Positions 25,632 to 33,974 of a stretch of 64,000 nucleotides of DNA are shown in pieces. The first letter of the stretch is position 1, and every line of letters starts with the position of its first letter. The notes beneath the pieces are model-generated. The model did no database searches. It was given only the letters and a program-made list of their open reading frames with translations, and was not told the DNA's origin. The DNA comes from Bacillota bacterium (GTDB taxonomy: Bacteria; Bacillota; Sulfobacillia; Thermaerobacterales; RSA17), in contig PKRI01000004.1 of assembly GCA_017577485.1 (NCBI GenBank), positions 19,502 through 83,501 on the forward strand, written 5' to 3'. Both the position numbers and the translations under genes were made by a program.

Positions 25632-26528
25632 ATGGCCGGCAAGGACTACGGCCGGGTGATCACCGCCATGGTGACGCCCTTTGACGCGGACCTGCAGGTG
25701 GACTACGGCCGGGCCGCCGAACTGGCGCGGCGCCTGGTGGAAGGCGGCTGCGACGGCCTGGTGGTGACCGGCAGCACGGGCGAGGCCGCCACCCTGTCCT
25801 TTGCGGAGAAGGTGCGCCTCTACCGGACCGTGGTGGAGGCGGTGGGGGACCGGGTCTTCGTCTGGGCGGGCACCGGCAGCAACAACACCGAGGAAACCGT
25901 GCGGCTCAGCCGTGCGGCCGCCGAGGCCGGCGTCGACGGCCTGCTGCTGGTGGTGCCCTATTACAACAAGCCGCCCCAGGCCAGCCTGGAACGCCACTTC
26001 ACCCGCGTCGCCGACGCCGTGGACATCCCGGTGATGCTCTACAACGTGCCGGGCCGAACCGCCACCAACATGGAACCCGCCACGGTGGCGCGCCTGGCCC
26101 AGCACCCGCGGATCGTGGCCCTGAAGGAATCGTCGGGCAACCTGACCCAGGCCTCGGCCGTGCGCCGCGCCTGCCCCGACGACTTCGTGATCTACAGCGG
26201 CGACGACGACCTGACCCTGCCCATGCTGGCCGTGGGCGCCCGGGGCGTGGTCAGCGTCGCCGGCAATGTGGTGCCGGGCGCCATCGCCCGCATGATCGCC
26301 GCCTTCGAGGCCGGCGACGTGGCGGAGGCCCGGCGGCTGCACCTGAGGCTGTTCCCGTTCTTCCGCGCCCTGTTCGTGACCTCCAACCCGATCCCCGTCA
26401 AGTGCGCCCTGGAGATCGCGGGCTTCCCCGTGGGCGGCCTGCGCCAGCCCCTGGACGCCGCCGACGAGGGGGTCCGCCGCCACCTGGAGCAGGTGATGGC
26501 GGAGATTTCCGACCTGCTGCCCGGCTGA
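25632..26528 (+). CDS. dapA: 4-hydroxy-tetrahydrodipicolinate synthase
   Basis: Condenses pyruvate with aspartate semialdehyde. TIM barrel with TGSTGEAATLSFAEK, VVPYYNKPPQ, VMLYNVPGRT containing the proton-relay Tyr, and VALKESSGNL with the Schiff-base Lys. 298 residues from the ATG at 25632, preceded by GAGGGAACC. A GTG at 25620 that overlaps the dapG stop would add four residues and is an alternative. Last gene of the dapB-asd-dapG-dapA unit. Confidence 0.95.
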   Translation: MAGKDYGRVITAMVTPFDADLQVDYGRAAELARRLVEGGCDGLVVTGSTGEAATLSFAEKVRLYRTVVEAVGDRVFVWAGTGSNNTEETVRLSRAAAEAGVDGLLLVVPYYNKPPQASLERHFTRVADAVDIPVMLYNVPGRTATNMEPATVARLAQHPRIVALKESSGNLTQASAVRRACPDDFVIYSGDDDLTLPMLAVGARGVVSVAGNVVPGAIARMIAAFEAGDVAEARRLHLRLFPFFRALFVTSNPIPVKCALEIAGFPVGGLRQPLDAADEGVRRHLEQVMAEISDLLPG

Positions 26529-26529
26529 C

Positions 26530-26558
26530 TTGCCGCCGGGCCCGGGGCCGCCTATAAT
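26530..26558 (+). promoter_or_regulatory. Promoter of the RNase J gene
   Basis: TTGCCG (26530-26535), 17-base spacer, perfect TATAAT (26553-26558). It begins directly after the dapA stop. Transcription would start near 26565. Confidence 0.72.
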
Positions 26559-26570
26559 CCTGCCAGAGGC

Positions 26571-26591
26571 GGGGCGCCGGGCCCCTTTTTT
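26571..26591 (+). terminator. Short terminator/attenuator in the rnj leader
   Basis: GGGGC (26571-26575), loop GCCGG, GCCCC (26581-26585) followed by six T. It can end the dapA transcript but also lies a few bases after the start expected from the 26530 promoter, so it would act as a very early attenuator on rnj. Confidence 0.65.
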
Positions 26592-26662
26592 GTGTGCCTC
26601 CAGCGCCGTCCGGCCGCCGCAAACGGCGCCGGCGGCGGCGCCCCAGTCCCCAAGGGAGTGAA

Positions 26663-28378
26663 TTGCTCATCGCAGCGAGATCGCGCAAGTGGCCGCTCCG
26701 GATCATCGCCCTGGGCGGCATGAACGAGATCGGCAAGAACTGCTACGTCATCGAGTACGAAGACGACATGCTGGTGGTCGACGCCGGCCTGGCCTTCCCC
26801 GAGGAGGAAATGCTGGGCGTCGACGTGGTCATCCCCGATTTCACCTACCTGAAAGAGAACCGCCACCGGCTCCGGGCCGTCCTGCTGACCCACGGCCATG
26901 AAGACCACGTGGGCGGCCTGCCCTACCTGCTGCGGGAGGTCCAGGTACCGGTCTACGCCACCGGCCTCACCCTGGGCCTGGTCCGGCACAAGTTGAAGGA
27001 GTACGGGTTGGAACTGCACCCCGACTCCCGGGTCATCGACCCGGGCCGCTGGCTGGAGATCGGCCGCTTCCGGGTCCTGCCGTACCTGGTCACCCACAGC
27101 ATCCCCGACTCGGTGGGCTTCGGCGTGGAAACCCCGGTGGGCACCGTGGTCTACACCGGCGACTACAAGTTCGACCAGACGCCGGTGGACGGGCGGCCGG
27201 CCGACTACGCAGCCCTGGCCGAGTTGGGGCGCCGCGGCGTGCTGGTGATGCTGGGCGACAGCACCAACGCCGACCGCCCGGGAGTGACGCCGTCGGAACG
27301 GTCGGTGGGCGCCGCCATCGCCGAGGTCATCGCGCGGGCCTCCGGCCGGGTGCTGGTGGCCACCTTCGCCAGCAACGTCCACCGCATCCAGCAGGTCATC
27401 GATGCCTCGGCCCGCTACGGCCGCAAGGTGGCGGTGCTGGGCCGCAGCATGGAGCAGACGGTGCAGGTGGCGGCCGACCTGGGTTACCTGCGGGGCGCCG
27501 GCGGCGTGCTGGTGCGCCTGGAGCACATGCGGGACATGCCGCCCGAGCGCTGCACCATCCTCACCACCGGCAGCCAGGGCGAGCCCCTGTCGGCCCTGAC
27601 CCGCATGTCCACCGGCGACCACCGGCGGTTCCAGATCGAGCCCGGCGATACCGTTGTCATCGCCGCCACGCCCATCCCCGGCAACGAGAAACTGGTCTAC
27701 CGCACCATCAACAACCTGTTCCGCCTGGGCGCCCAGGTGGTGTACGGCCGCGAGGCCGGCGTCCACGCCTCGGGCCACGGCTCCCAGGAAGAACTGAAGC
27801 TGATGCTCAACCTGCTGAAGCCGCGGTTCCTGGTGCCGGTCCACGGCGAGTACCGGCACATGATCCTGCACCGCCGCCTGGCGGTGGAGATGGGCATCCC
27901 CGAGGAACGGGTGCTGATCGGGGGCAACGGCGACGTTTTCGGATTTGACGGCGAGCGCGGCGAGATCATCTCCGGCGTGCCCTCGGGCACGGTGCTGGTG
28001 GACGGCCTGGGCGTCGGCGACGTGGGCCAGGTGGTGCTCCGGGACCGCCAGCAGCTGGCCCAGGACGGCATCCTCATCGCCGTGGTGGGCGTCCGGGCCG
28101 GCACGGCCGAGATCGTGTCGGGGCCCGAGATCATCTCCCGGGGCTTCGTCTACATGCGGGAGGCCGAGGACCTGATCGAAGAGGTGCGCCGGCGGGCGGC
28201 CGACGCCGTGGCCAGCCGCGCCGGCGAGGGCGACGTCAACTGGACCGAATTGAAGTCGGCCATCCGTGACGCCCTGGCCGGATTCCTCTACGAGAAGACC
28301 CACCGGCGGCCCATGATCGTGCCCGTGGTGCTGGAGGTGGAGCAGCCGGCGGTCGCGGCCGCCGAGCGAGACGGGTAG
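26663..28378 (+). CDS. rnj: Ribonuclease J
   Basis: Endo- and 5'-3' exoribonuclease of RNA turnover and maturation. Metallo-beta-lactamase motif HGHEDH at 78-83, then the beta-CASP region with VYTGDYKFDQ, GDSTNADRPG and VATFASNVHRIQQ, and HASGHGSQEELK near residue 390. 571 residues from the TTG at 26663, which follows AAGGGAG at 26652-26658. A GTG at 26594 would add 23 Arg-rich residues, but it lies right after the T tract without a binding site and is rejected. Heads the rnj-tepA-ylzJ block. Confidence 0.93.
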   Translation: MLIAARSRKWPLRIIALGGMNEIGKNCYVIEYEDDMLVVDAGLAFPEEEMLGVDVVIPDFTYLKENRHRLRAVLLTHGHEDHVGGLPYLLREVQVPVYATGLTLGLVRHKLKEYGLELHPDSRVIDPGRWLEIGRFRVLPYLVTHSIPDSVGFGVETPVGTVVYTGDYKFDQTPVDGRPADYAALAELGRRGVLVMLGDSTNADRPGVTPSERSVGAAIAEVIARASGRVLVATFASNVHRIQQVIDASARYGRKVAVLGRSMEQTVQVAADLGYLRGAGGVLVRLEHMRDMPPERCTILTTGSQGEPLSALTRMSTGDHRRFQIEPGDTVVIAATPIPGNEKLVYRTINNLFRLGAQVVYGREAGVHASGHGSQEELKLMLNLLKPRFLVPVHGEYRHMILHRRLAVEMGIPEERVLIGGNGDVFGFDGERGEIISGVPSGTVLVDGLGVGDVGQVVLRDRQQLAQDGILIAVVGVRAGTAEIVSGPEIISRGFVYMREAEDLIEEVRRRAADAVASRAGEGDVNWTELKSAIRDALAGFLYEKTHRRPMIVPVVLEVEQPAVAAAERDG

Positions 28379-28379
28379 G

Positions 28380-28410
28380 CCGCGGGCGGCTCCCGGGGGG
28401 CAGCCCGCGG
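28380..28410. repeat. Inverted repeat after rnj
   Basis: CCGCGGGC (28380-28387) and GCCCGCGG (28403-28410) flank 15 bases immediately after the rnj stop codon. It forms an 8-bp stem without a U tract, perhaps a 3' mRNA-stabilising hairpin. Confidence 0.45.
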
Positions 28411-28488
28411 CTTGAGGCCGCTGCACCGTATCGCCCCGGCGCGGCGGCGCGATACTATCCAGGCGCTGCTTCCGCCGGAGGTGACACC

Positions 28489-29301
28489 ATGCCCGACCCC
28501 TACGACCCGCGCATCCGGCCGCCGCTGCAGCCGCCCCCGCCGCCCGGGCCCGGACAGGTTCCCCTTCCTGGCGCGCCGGCCCGGCCCCCGGTGGACCCCG
28601 AGACGGCAGGCGGCCTCACCTTCAACGTGGCGCCGGCGCCCGGAACCCCCGAGGCCGCCATCAAGGAAGCGGGCACCACCGAGACGCCGCGGGCGCCGTC
28701 GGACGTCCACGTCATCACCGTCATCGGCCAGGTGGAGGGCCACGTCCTCCTCAGCAGCCAGAACAAAACCACCAAGTACGAGCACGTGGTGCCGCAGCTG
28801 GTGGCCGCCGCCCGGTCCCGGGCCGTCCGCGGCGTCCTGGTGGTGCTCAACACCGTGGGCGGTGACGTGGAAGCGGGGCTGGCCATCGCCGAGTTGATCC
28901 GCACGCTGCCCAAGCCCACCGTGTCCCTAGTGCTGGGCGGTGGCCACAGCATCGGCGTGCCCATCGCGGTGGCGGCCCGGCGCAGCGTCATCGCCCCCTC
29001 GGCCACCATGACCATCCATCCCATCCGCATGAGCGGCCTGGTCATCGGCGTGCCCCAGACCTATGAGTACCTGGACAAGATGCAGGACCGCGTGGTGCGC
29101 TTCGTGGTGGCCAACTCCCGGATCAGCGAGGAACGCTTCCGTTCCCTGATGTTCCGCACCGGCGAGCTGGCCCGCGACATCGGCACGGTGCTGGTGGGGC
29201 CCGACGCCGTGCGGGAGGGCCTCATCGACGAGGTGGGAGGCCTGAACCGGGCGCTGCAGTTGCTGGAAGAGTTGATGGCCACGGAAGGAGGCGGGCGCTG
29301 A
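28489..29301 (+). CDS. tepA: TepA/YmfB-type ClpP-fold serine protease
   Basis: ClpP/SppA-class peptidase. Residues 1-70 are a Pro-rich, likely disordered head. The protease domain follows with LNTVGGDVEAGLAIAELI, the nucleophile Ser154 in GGGHSIGVP and His177 in TMTIHPIRMS; this spacing is as in the family. 270 residues. ATG start after GGAGGTGACACC. B. subtilis TepA was linked to export of preproteins and spore proteins. The order rnj-tepA-ylzJ is conserved. Stop overlaps ylzJ. Confidence 0.88.
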   Translation: MPDPYDPRIRPPLQPPPPPGPGQVPLPGAPARPPVDPETAGGLTFNVAPAPGTPEAAIKEAGTTETPRAPSDVHVITVIGQVEGHVLLSSQNKTTKYEHVVPQLVAAARSRAVRGVLVVLNTVGGDVEAGLAIAELIRTLPKPTVSLVLGGGHSIGVPIAVAARRSVIAPSATMTIHPIRMSGLVIGVPQTYEYLDKMQDRVVRFVVANSRISEERFRSLMFRTGELARDIGTVLVGPDAVREGLIDEVGGLNRALQLLEELMATEGGGR

Positions 29302-29552
29302 TGGGCGGGCCCGGGATCCACTGGGACGGCATCCCCCTGGCCGTCATCTGGACCGTGGCCGACCCCGGCCTGGTCTGGGGCGGCGCGGCGCCCGAACCGC
29401 TGCGGGAGGCCGCGTGGCAGGGCCGCCGGGTGCTGCTGCGCCGGGACCCGGAGGGCTGGGACCGCGTGGAGCGGGTGCTGTCGCCGGACCCCGAAGACTT
29501 CCTGGACCCGCGCCTGGCGCCGGGGGCCCTGTGGCCGCCGGATCTCCGGTGA
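29301..29552 (+). CDS. ylzJ: YlzJ-like protein
   Basis: 83 residues. Begins around GIPLAVIWTVADPGLVWGG and ends RVLSPDPEDFLDPRLAPG, matching the conserved C-terminal (L/V)-S-x-(D/N)-P-x-D-F-L-(D/N)-P block of YlzJ. Placement right after tepA agrees with B. subtilis. ATG at 29301 overlaps the tepA stop, with GGAGGCGGGCG upstream. Function unknown. Confidence 0.78.
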   Translation: MGGPGIHWDGIPLAVIWTVADPGLVWGGAAPEPLREAAWQGRRVLLRRDPEGWDRVERVLSPDPEDFLDPRLAPGALWPPDLR

Positions 29553-29638
29553 ACGGCGGGCCCTCTCTGACCGCCGCCTCCTCGGGGGCTGCCGGCGCGG
29601 AGTTCCCGTCGACGGGGTGATGCGCCCCGGGAGCGGCC

Positions 29639-29647
29639 TGATACAAT
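29639..29647 (+). promoter_or_regulatory. Extended -10 promoter of uppP
   Basis: TG-A-TACAAT at 29639-29647, in the 160-base gap between ylzJ and uppP. No good -35 is visible (nearest candidate TGATGC at 29618), so recognition would rely on the extended -10. Confidence 0.5.
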
Positions 29648-29712
29648 AGGCGGCGAGACCCGCCCGGACCGGACCCTGCACGGGCGCCGGCGGGCCGGCC
29701 AGGGGTGTCGCC

Positions 29713-30567
29713 GTGGACGTGCCGCTGTGGAAAGCCGCCGCGCTGGGCCTGCTGCAGGGGGCCACCGAGTTCCTGCCCGTGTCCAGTTCCGGCCACCTGG
29801 TCCTGGGCCAGCACCTGCTGGGCCTGGACCTGCCCGGGCTTTCCTTCGAGGTCGTGGTCCACGTAGGGACGCTGGCTGCGGTGCTGGCCGCCTACCGGCA
29901 TGACGTGGCCGCGGTGCTGCGGGGCGTGGTGGAGGTGCTGCGGCGGCCGGGGGCCGTGCTGCGCGACCCCCTGCTGCGTCGGGGCGCCGCGGGCCTGGGC
30001 CCCGACGGGCGCCTGGCCTGGCTGCTGCTGCTGGGCAGCATTCCCGCCGCGCTGGCGGGCTTGTTGGGCAAGGCGTGGATCGAGACCGCCTTTTCGGACC
30101 TGCGCTTCCTGGGCGTGGGCTGGCTGGTTACCGCCGGCCTGCTGCTGGCCGCTGACCGGTTCCTGCGGGCGGCGAGGCCGCCGGTGACCGCTGGCGATCC
30201 CACGGGCCCCCAGGCCCTCGCCATGGGCGTGTTCCAGGCCCTGGCCGTGCTGCCGGGCATCAGCCGCTCGGGCAGTACCATCGCCGCCGGGTTGTTCGCG
30301 GGCCTGTCAGCCGGGGCGGCGGCCCGGTTCTCGTTCCTGCTGTCCATCCCGGCCATCGGCGGCGCCGCCCTGCTGGACGCCCTGGACATCCTCCATTCCG
30401 GCACGGCGCTGCCTCTGGCCCCGCTCCTGGTAGGGTTCCTCACCGCGGCGGCGTCAGGCTACCTGGCCATCCGCTGGCTGCTGGACCTGCTGCGGCGCGG
30501 CCGCCTGGCCTACTTCGCCGCCTACTGCCTGCTGCTGTCCCTGGTGGTCCTGCTCGGCCAGCGCTGA
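29713..30567 (+). CDS. uppP: Undecaprenyl-diphosphate phosphatase (BacA family)
   Basis: Recycles the C55 carrier lipid made by UppS. Polytopic membrane protein of 284 residues. The first signature TEFLPVSSSGHL holds the Glu-rich/Ser active region, the second PGISRSGSTIAAG the catalytic Ser/Arg. About eight hydrophobic helices. GTG at 29713, preceded by CAGGGGTGTCGCC. Preceded by an extended -10 promoter. Confidence 0.94.
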   Translation: MDVPLWKAAALGLLQGATEFLPVSSSGHLVLGQHLLGLDLPGLSFEVVVHVGTLAAVLAAYRHDVAAVLRGVVEVLRRPGAVLRDPLLRRGAAGLGPDGRLAWLLLLGSIPAALAGLLGKAWIETAFSDLRFLGVGWLVTAGLLLAADRFLRAARPPVTAGDPTGPQALAMGVFQALAVLPGISRSGSTIAAGLFAGLSAGAAARFSFLLSIPAIGGAALLDALDILHSGTALPLAPLLVGFLTAAASGYLAIRWLLDLLRRGRLAYFAAYCLLLSLVVLLGQR

Positions 30568-30619
30568 GAGGCGCAGGGGGGGTCCGCCCGGCGCCGAATC
30601 AGCCTGGGGGAGGCTGGCC

Positions 30620-32926
30620 ATGCGCACCTGGTTCGCTGACCTCGACGAGCGCATTCGCCGGGAGCTGGCGGCCATCGCCTTGATCGCCGCCTCCGTGCTC
30701 CTGCTGTTCGCCCTGTACAGTGACGGCGCCGGTGCCGGGACCGTCGGGGGCTTTTTCCAGCGGGTGCTGCTGGGGCTGTTTGGCCGCGGGGCGCCGGTGA
30801 CGGTGGTGCTGATGGGCGTGGCGGGCGTGGTGCTGCTGGTGGGCCGGGAGGTGCCGCGCCTGCCGGCGCGGGCCGTGGGCGCCCTGCTGGCGCTGGCGGC
30901 GGTGCTGGTCTTCGTCAGCGGCGACATGCCGGACACCGGCTTCATCGCGGCGGCGCGGAACGGCTTCCGGGGGCACTTCGGCGGCGTCATCGGCGCGACC
31001 CTGCACTGGCTGCTGGTGCGGGCCTTCGGTCCCGTCGGCCGCACGCTGATCATGGCGGCCATGGCGCTGGCCTCGATCCCGCTGATGCTGCAGTTGCCCC
31101 TGGGGCGCCTGGCGTCGGCGGGGGCCCGCGGTGCCGGCAGGGCCGCCACTGGCAGCGCCCGTGCCCTGCGGGATTTCCTGCTGGAGCCGGCGGGAGAGGC
31201 GGCCGGTCAGGAGCTTGAGCCGGAAGAGCAGGATAGGGCAGGCGAGCCGCAGGAGACCGCCGGCGACCTGGCCGCCGTGGAAGGGCCGCCGGTGATCCAC
31301 GCCGATGAGGGGGACGAGGACGAAGAGGCCGGCCTCGATGCCGCTCCCGTGCCCGCCAGGGCGCGCGGCGGAACCGCTGCCCCCGCTGCGCCCACTGCCG
31401 CGGGTGGGGGGGCCGGGACCGCGGAAGCCGCCGCGGCCGCGGCGGCGCCCGGAGCGCCCGTCCAGGACCAGCCTGACGGCGGCGACGCCGCCCCGCGGCC
31501 GTACCGGCTGCCGCCGCTGTCGCTGCTCAAGAAGGGCAGCCCCCGCCGGCCCGCGGCCGAGAGCCGCAAGGAGGTCGAGGCCCGGGCCCGCCACCTGGAG
31601 GTCACCCTGGAGAACTTCGGCGTCAAGGCCCGGGTGGTGGGCGTGCAGCAGGGCCCGGCGGTCACCCGCTTCGAACTGGAGCCCGCCACCGGCGTTCGGG
31701 TCAGCCGCATCCAGAGCCTGGCCAACGACATCGCCCTGAGCATGGCGGCCACCGACGTGCGCATCGAGGCGCCCATCCCCGGCAAGTCGCTGGTGGGCAT
31801 CGAGGTCCCCAACCGGGAGATCTCGGCGGTTTACCTGCGGGACGTCATCGATACACCCGAGTTCCAGAAGCACCCGTCGCGGCTGGCGGTGGCCCTGGGC
31901 CGCGACATCGCCGGCCAGCCCGTGGTCACATCGCTGGAGAAGATGGTCCACGTGCTGATCGCCGGTGCCACCGGATCGGGCAAGAGCGTCTGCATCAACT
32001 CACTACTGGCCTCGCTGCTGTTCAAGGCCAGGCCCGACGAGGTCCGCCTGCTGCTGATCGATCCCAAGGTGGTGGAACTCAACCTCTATAACGGCATCCC
32101 GCACCTGCTGGTGCCGGTGGTGACCGATCCCAAGCGGGCAGCGGCCGCCCTGGGCTGGGCCGTGCGGGAGATGGAGCGTCGGTACGAGCGTTTCGCCGAC
32201 ACCGGCGTCCGCGACATCAGCCGTTACAACGCCCGCGCCGATGAGGAGGGCTGGGAGCGGCTTCCCTACATCGTCGTGGTCATCGACGAGCTGGCGGACC
32301 TGATGATGGTGGCGCCGGTGGACGTGGAGGACGCCATCCAACGCCTGGCCCAGATGGCCCGGGCCGCCGGCATCCACCTGGTGGTGGCCACCCAGCGGCC
32401 GTCGGTGGACGTGATCACCGGCGTGATCAAGGCCAACATCCCGTCGCGCATCGCCTTCGCCGTGTCGTCGCAGACCGACTCGCGCGTCATCCTGGACATG
32501 GCCGGGGCCGAGAAGCTGGTGGGGAAGGGCGACATGCTCTTCCACCCCATGGGGGCGTCCAAGCCCATCCGTGTCCAGGGCGCGTACCTGTCGGAAGGCG
32601 AGCTGGAGGAACTGCTCAATTTCGTCCGGGAGCAGGGACGGCCCCGGTACCACGAGGAGGTGCTGGCGGCCGCCGACCGCGGCGAGGCCGAGCCCCTGGA
32701 AGGTGACGACGACCTGTTCCCGGAGGCGGTGCGCCTCGTGGTGGAGGCCGGCCAGGCCTCGGTGTCGCTGCTGCAGCGGCGCCTGCGGGTGGGCTACACC
32801 CGCGCCGGCCGGCTCATCGACATGATGGAAGAGCGCGGCTTCGTGGGCCCCCACCAGGGAAGCAAGCCGCGCGACGTGCGCCTGACCATGGAGGAGTACC
32901 GGCGGATCTTCTCGCCGGATGAATGA
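30620..32926 (+). CDS. ftsK: DNA translocase FtsK/SpoIIIE
   Basis: Septal DNA pump that clears the chromosome from the closing septum. Four N-terminal membrane helices (about 18-165), an Ala/Glu/Pro-rich linker (about 180-295), the alpha and motor domains with Walker A GATGSGKS at 449-456 and VVIDELADLMM as Walker B, and a C-terminal winged-helix gamma domain (SVSLLQRRLRVGYTRAGRLI) that reads orienting DNA motifs. 768 residues. ATG after GGGGGAGGCTGGCC. Same position as spoIIIE in B. subtilis. Confidence 0.95.
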   Translation: MRTWFADLDERIRRELAAIALIAASVLLLFALYSDGAGAGTVGGFFQRVLLGLFGRGAPVTVVLMGVAGVVLLVGREVPRLPARAVGALLALAAVLVFVSGDMPDTGFIAAARNGFRGHFGGVIGATLHWLLVRAFGPVGRTLIMAAMALASIPLMLQLPLGRLASAGARGAGRAATGSARALRDFLLEPAGEAAGQELEPEEQDRAGEPQETAGDLAAVEGPPVIHADEGDEDEEAGLDAAPVPARARGGTAAPAAPTAAGGGAGTAEAAAAAAAPGAPVQDQPDGGDAAPRPYRLPPLSLLKKGSPRRPAAESRKEVEARARHLEVTLENFGVKARVVGVQQGPAVTRFELEPATGVRVSRIQSLANDIALSMAATDVRIEAPIPGKSLVGIEVPNREISAVYLRDVIDTPEFQKHPSRLAVALGRDIAGQPVVTSLEKMVHVLIAGATGSGKSVCINSLLASLLFKARPDEVRLLLIDPKVVELNLYNGIPHLLVPVVTDPKRAAAALGWAVREMERRYERFADTGVRDISRYNARADEEGWERLPYIVVVIDELADLMMVAPVDVEDAIQRLAQMARAAGIHLVVATQRPSVDVITGVIKANIPSRIAFAVSSQTDSRVILDMAGAEKLVGKGDMLFHPMGASKPIRVQGAYLSEGELEELLNFVREQGRPRYHEEVLAAADRGEAEPLEGDDDLFPEAVRLVVEAGQASVSLLQRRLRVGYTRAGRLIDMMEERGFVGPHQGSKPRDVRLTMEEYRRIFSPDE

Positions 32927-32942
32927 GGCAGGCCGGTCGGCG

Positions 32943-33056
32943 TCAGTAACTGCGGCGCCCGCCCCTGACGGTCTGGCTCAGGATGAGGACGAAGAACAGC
33001 AGGATGCCCAGCGGGATGACCCAGCGGCTCAGGAACTCCAGCACGGCCTGCAGCAT
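32943..33056 (-). CDS. 37-residue single-span membrane microprotein
   Basis: Complement strand, ATG at 33056 to TGA at 32943. The product has a short amphipathic head, one hydrophobic helix (residues 12-27: WVIPLGILLFFVLILS) and a basic tail (R31, R34, R35), predicting a C-terminus in the cytoplasm. GGGAGGTG (33063-33070) lies six bases before the ATG, and a near-consensus promoter at 33078-33106 points into it. It is convergent with ftsK, ending 16 bases from the ftsK stop. The W-x-I-P start of the helix recalls the first helix of SpmB, but the protein is too short to assign. Not a known family to me. Confidence 0.68.
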   Translation of the reverse strand: MLQAVLEFLSRWVIPLGILLFFVLILSQTVRGGRRSY

Positions 33057-33077
33057 GGACCGCACCTCCCGCGCGAC

Positions 33078-33106
33078 ATTCTACTCGAGCCCGGGAGGAC
33101 TGACAA
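33078..33106 (-). promoter_or_regulatory. Sigma-A promoter of the microprotein gene
   Basis: On the complement strand: TTGTCA (33106-33101), spacer of exactly 17 bases, TAGAAT (33083-33078). The transcript would start near 33071, at the ribosome binding site GGGAGGTG, giving an extremely short leader. Confidence 0.75.
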
Positions 33107-33170
33107 TGCACGGAACAGGGCCGGGCGGTCCCACGGCGAAGGATGGACCCCACGGCCAGGAGTTGGTACC

Positions 33171-33947
33171 GTGGACCTGACGCCGCGCCTGGGCTTCACC
33201 GCGTTCCTGGACGAAGCCTCGTGCCGCCTGCAGGGGGGCGGCCAGTGGACGCCCGGACCGCCCGACGTGCGGGCGCTGGAAGCCATGCGGCCGGTGCTGG
33301 CCGACCCGGCGGCCCAGGGTCCCGCCGAACTGTACTTCATGTACCGGGGCGCCGGGCCCGCCGCTCCGCAGGCCGGCGCCCGCCGGCGCGGGCTGCGCTA
33401 CGACCTGACGGTGCTGCGTCCGGGGCTGGTGGGCCGCGAGTACGTGAAGACCTTCGGTCACGAGCACCCGGCCGCGCCCGACGGCATCGCCTACCCGGAA
33501 CTCTACCAGGTGGCCGCGGGCCGGGCCTGGTTCATCCTGCAGGACCGGCGGACGGTGCTGGTGATTGCCGCCGGGCCCGGTGACTGCGCGCTGATCCCGC
33601 CGGGCTTCGGGCACGTGACCGTCAACGTCGGGCCGGGCCCCCTGGTGCTGGCCAACTGGGTCGACGGCGGTTTCACGTCGCTTTATGACGGCTACCGGCA
33701 GCGGCGGGGGGCGGCGGTCTACGTGGAGGCGGGCAGCGGCGGGCCGGTGCTGCGGTCCAACCCGGCGTACCACCCGGCGCCCGCGGTACGGTGGGGCGCC
33801 CCGACCCCGCCGGACCTGGTGGGGCTCCAGGAGCCCGGCGAGCCCATCTTCACCGCCGTTTGCCGGGACCCGGACCGCTTCGCCTACCTGTGCCGGCCGG
33901 CGGCGGCCGCGGCCCTGTGGGCGCGGCTTGACGAGTATGATGGATGA
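33171..33947 (+). CDS. Cupin-type (archaeal-like) glucose-6-phosphate isomerase
   Basis: Interconverts glucose 6-phosphate and fructose 6-phosphate in the cupin GPI family, unrelated to the usual bacterial Pgi. The metal site FGHEHPAAPDGIAYPELYQV gives the His-x-His and the Glu/Tyr, and IPPGFGHVTVN the last His. 258 residues, longer than the roughly 190 of archaeal enzymes, with a C-terminal extension (about 190-258). GTG at 33171 after AGGAG (33159-33163); the frame open upstream overlaps the antisense microprotein and is not used. A sugar-binding cupin of other specificity is possible. Confidence 0.75.
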   Translation: MDLTPRLGFTAFLDEASCRLQGGGQWTPGPPDVRALEAMRPVLADPAAQGPAELYFMYRGAGPAAPQAGARRRGLRYDLTVLRPGLVGREYVKTFGHEHPAAPDGIAYPELYQVAAGRAWFILQDRRTVLVIAAGPGDCALIPPGFGHVTVNVGPGPLVLANWVDGGFTSLYDGYRQRRGAAVYVEAGSGGPVLRSNPAYHPAPAVRWGAPTPPDLVGLQEPGEPIFTAVCRDPDRFAYLCRPAAAAALWARLDEYDG

Positions 33948-33974
33948 AGAGACCACGGACGGGGGGGATGCCCC

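Noticed and set aside
26594..26662. GTG at 26594 as start of RNase J, giving an Arg-rich N-terminus
   Set aside because: It follows the terminator T tract with no ribosome binding site; the TTG at 26663 has AAGGGAG in front and gives the family length.
28412..28458. TTGAGG with TATCGC or TACTAT as promoter for tepA
   Set aside because: Spacers do not fit (11 bases for the first; no -35 for the second). tepA is probably read from the rnj transcript.
32943..33056. Calling the 37-residue protein SpmB
   Set aside because: Only the W-x-I-P start of the helix is similar; the rest of SpmB is absent, so it is reported as an unassigned microprotein.
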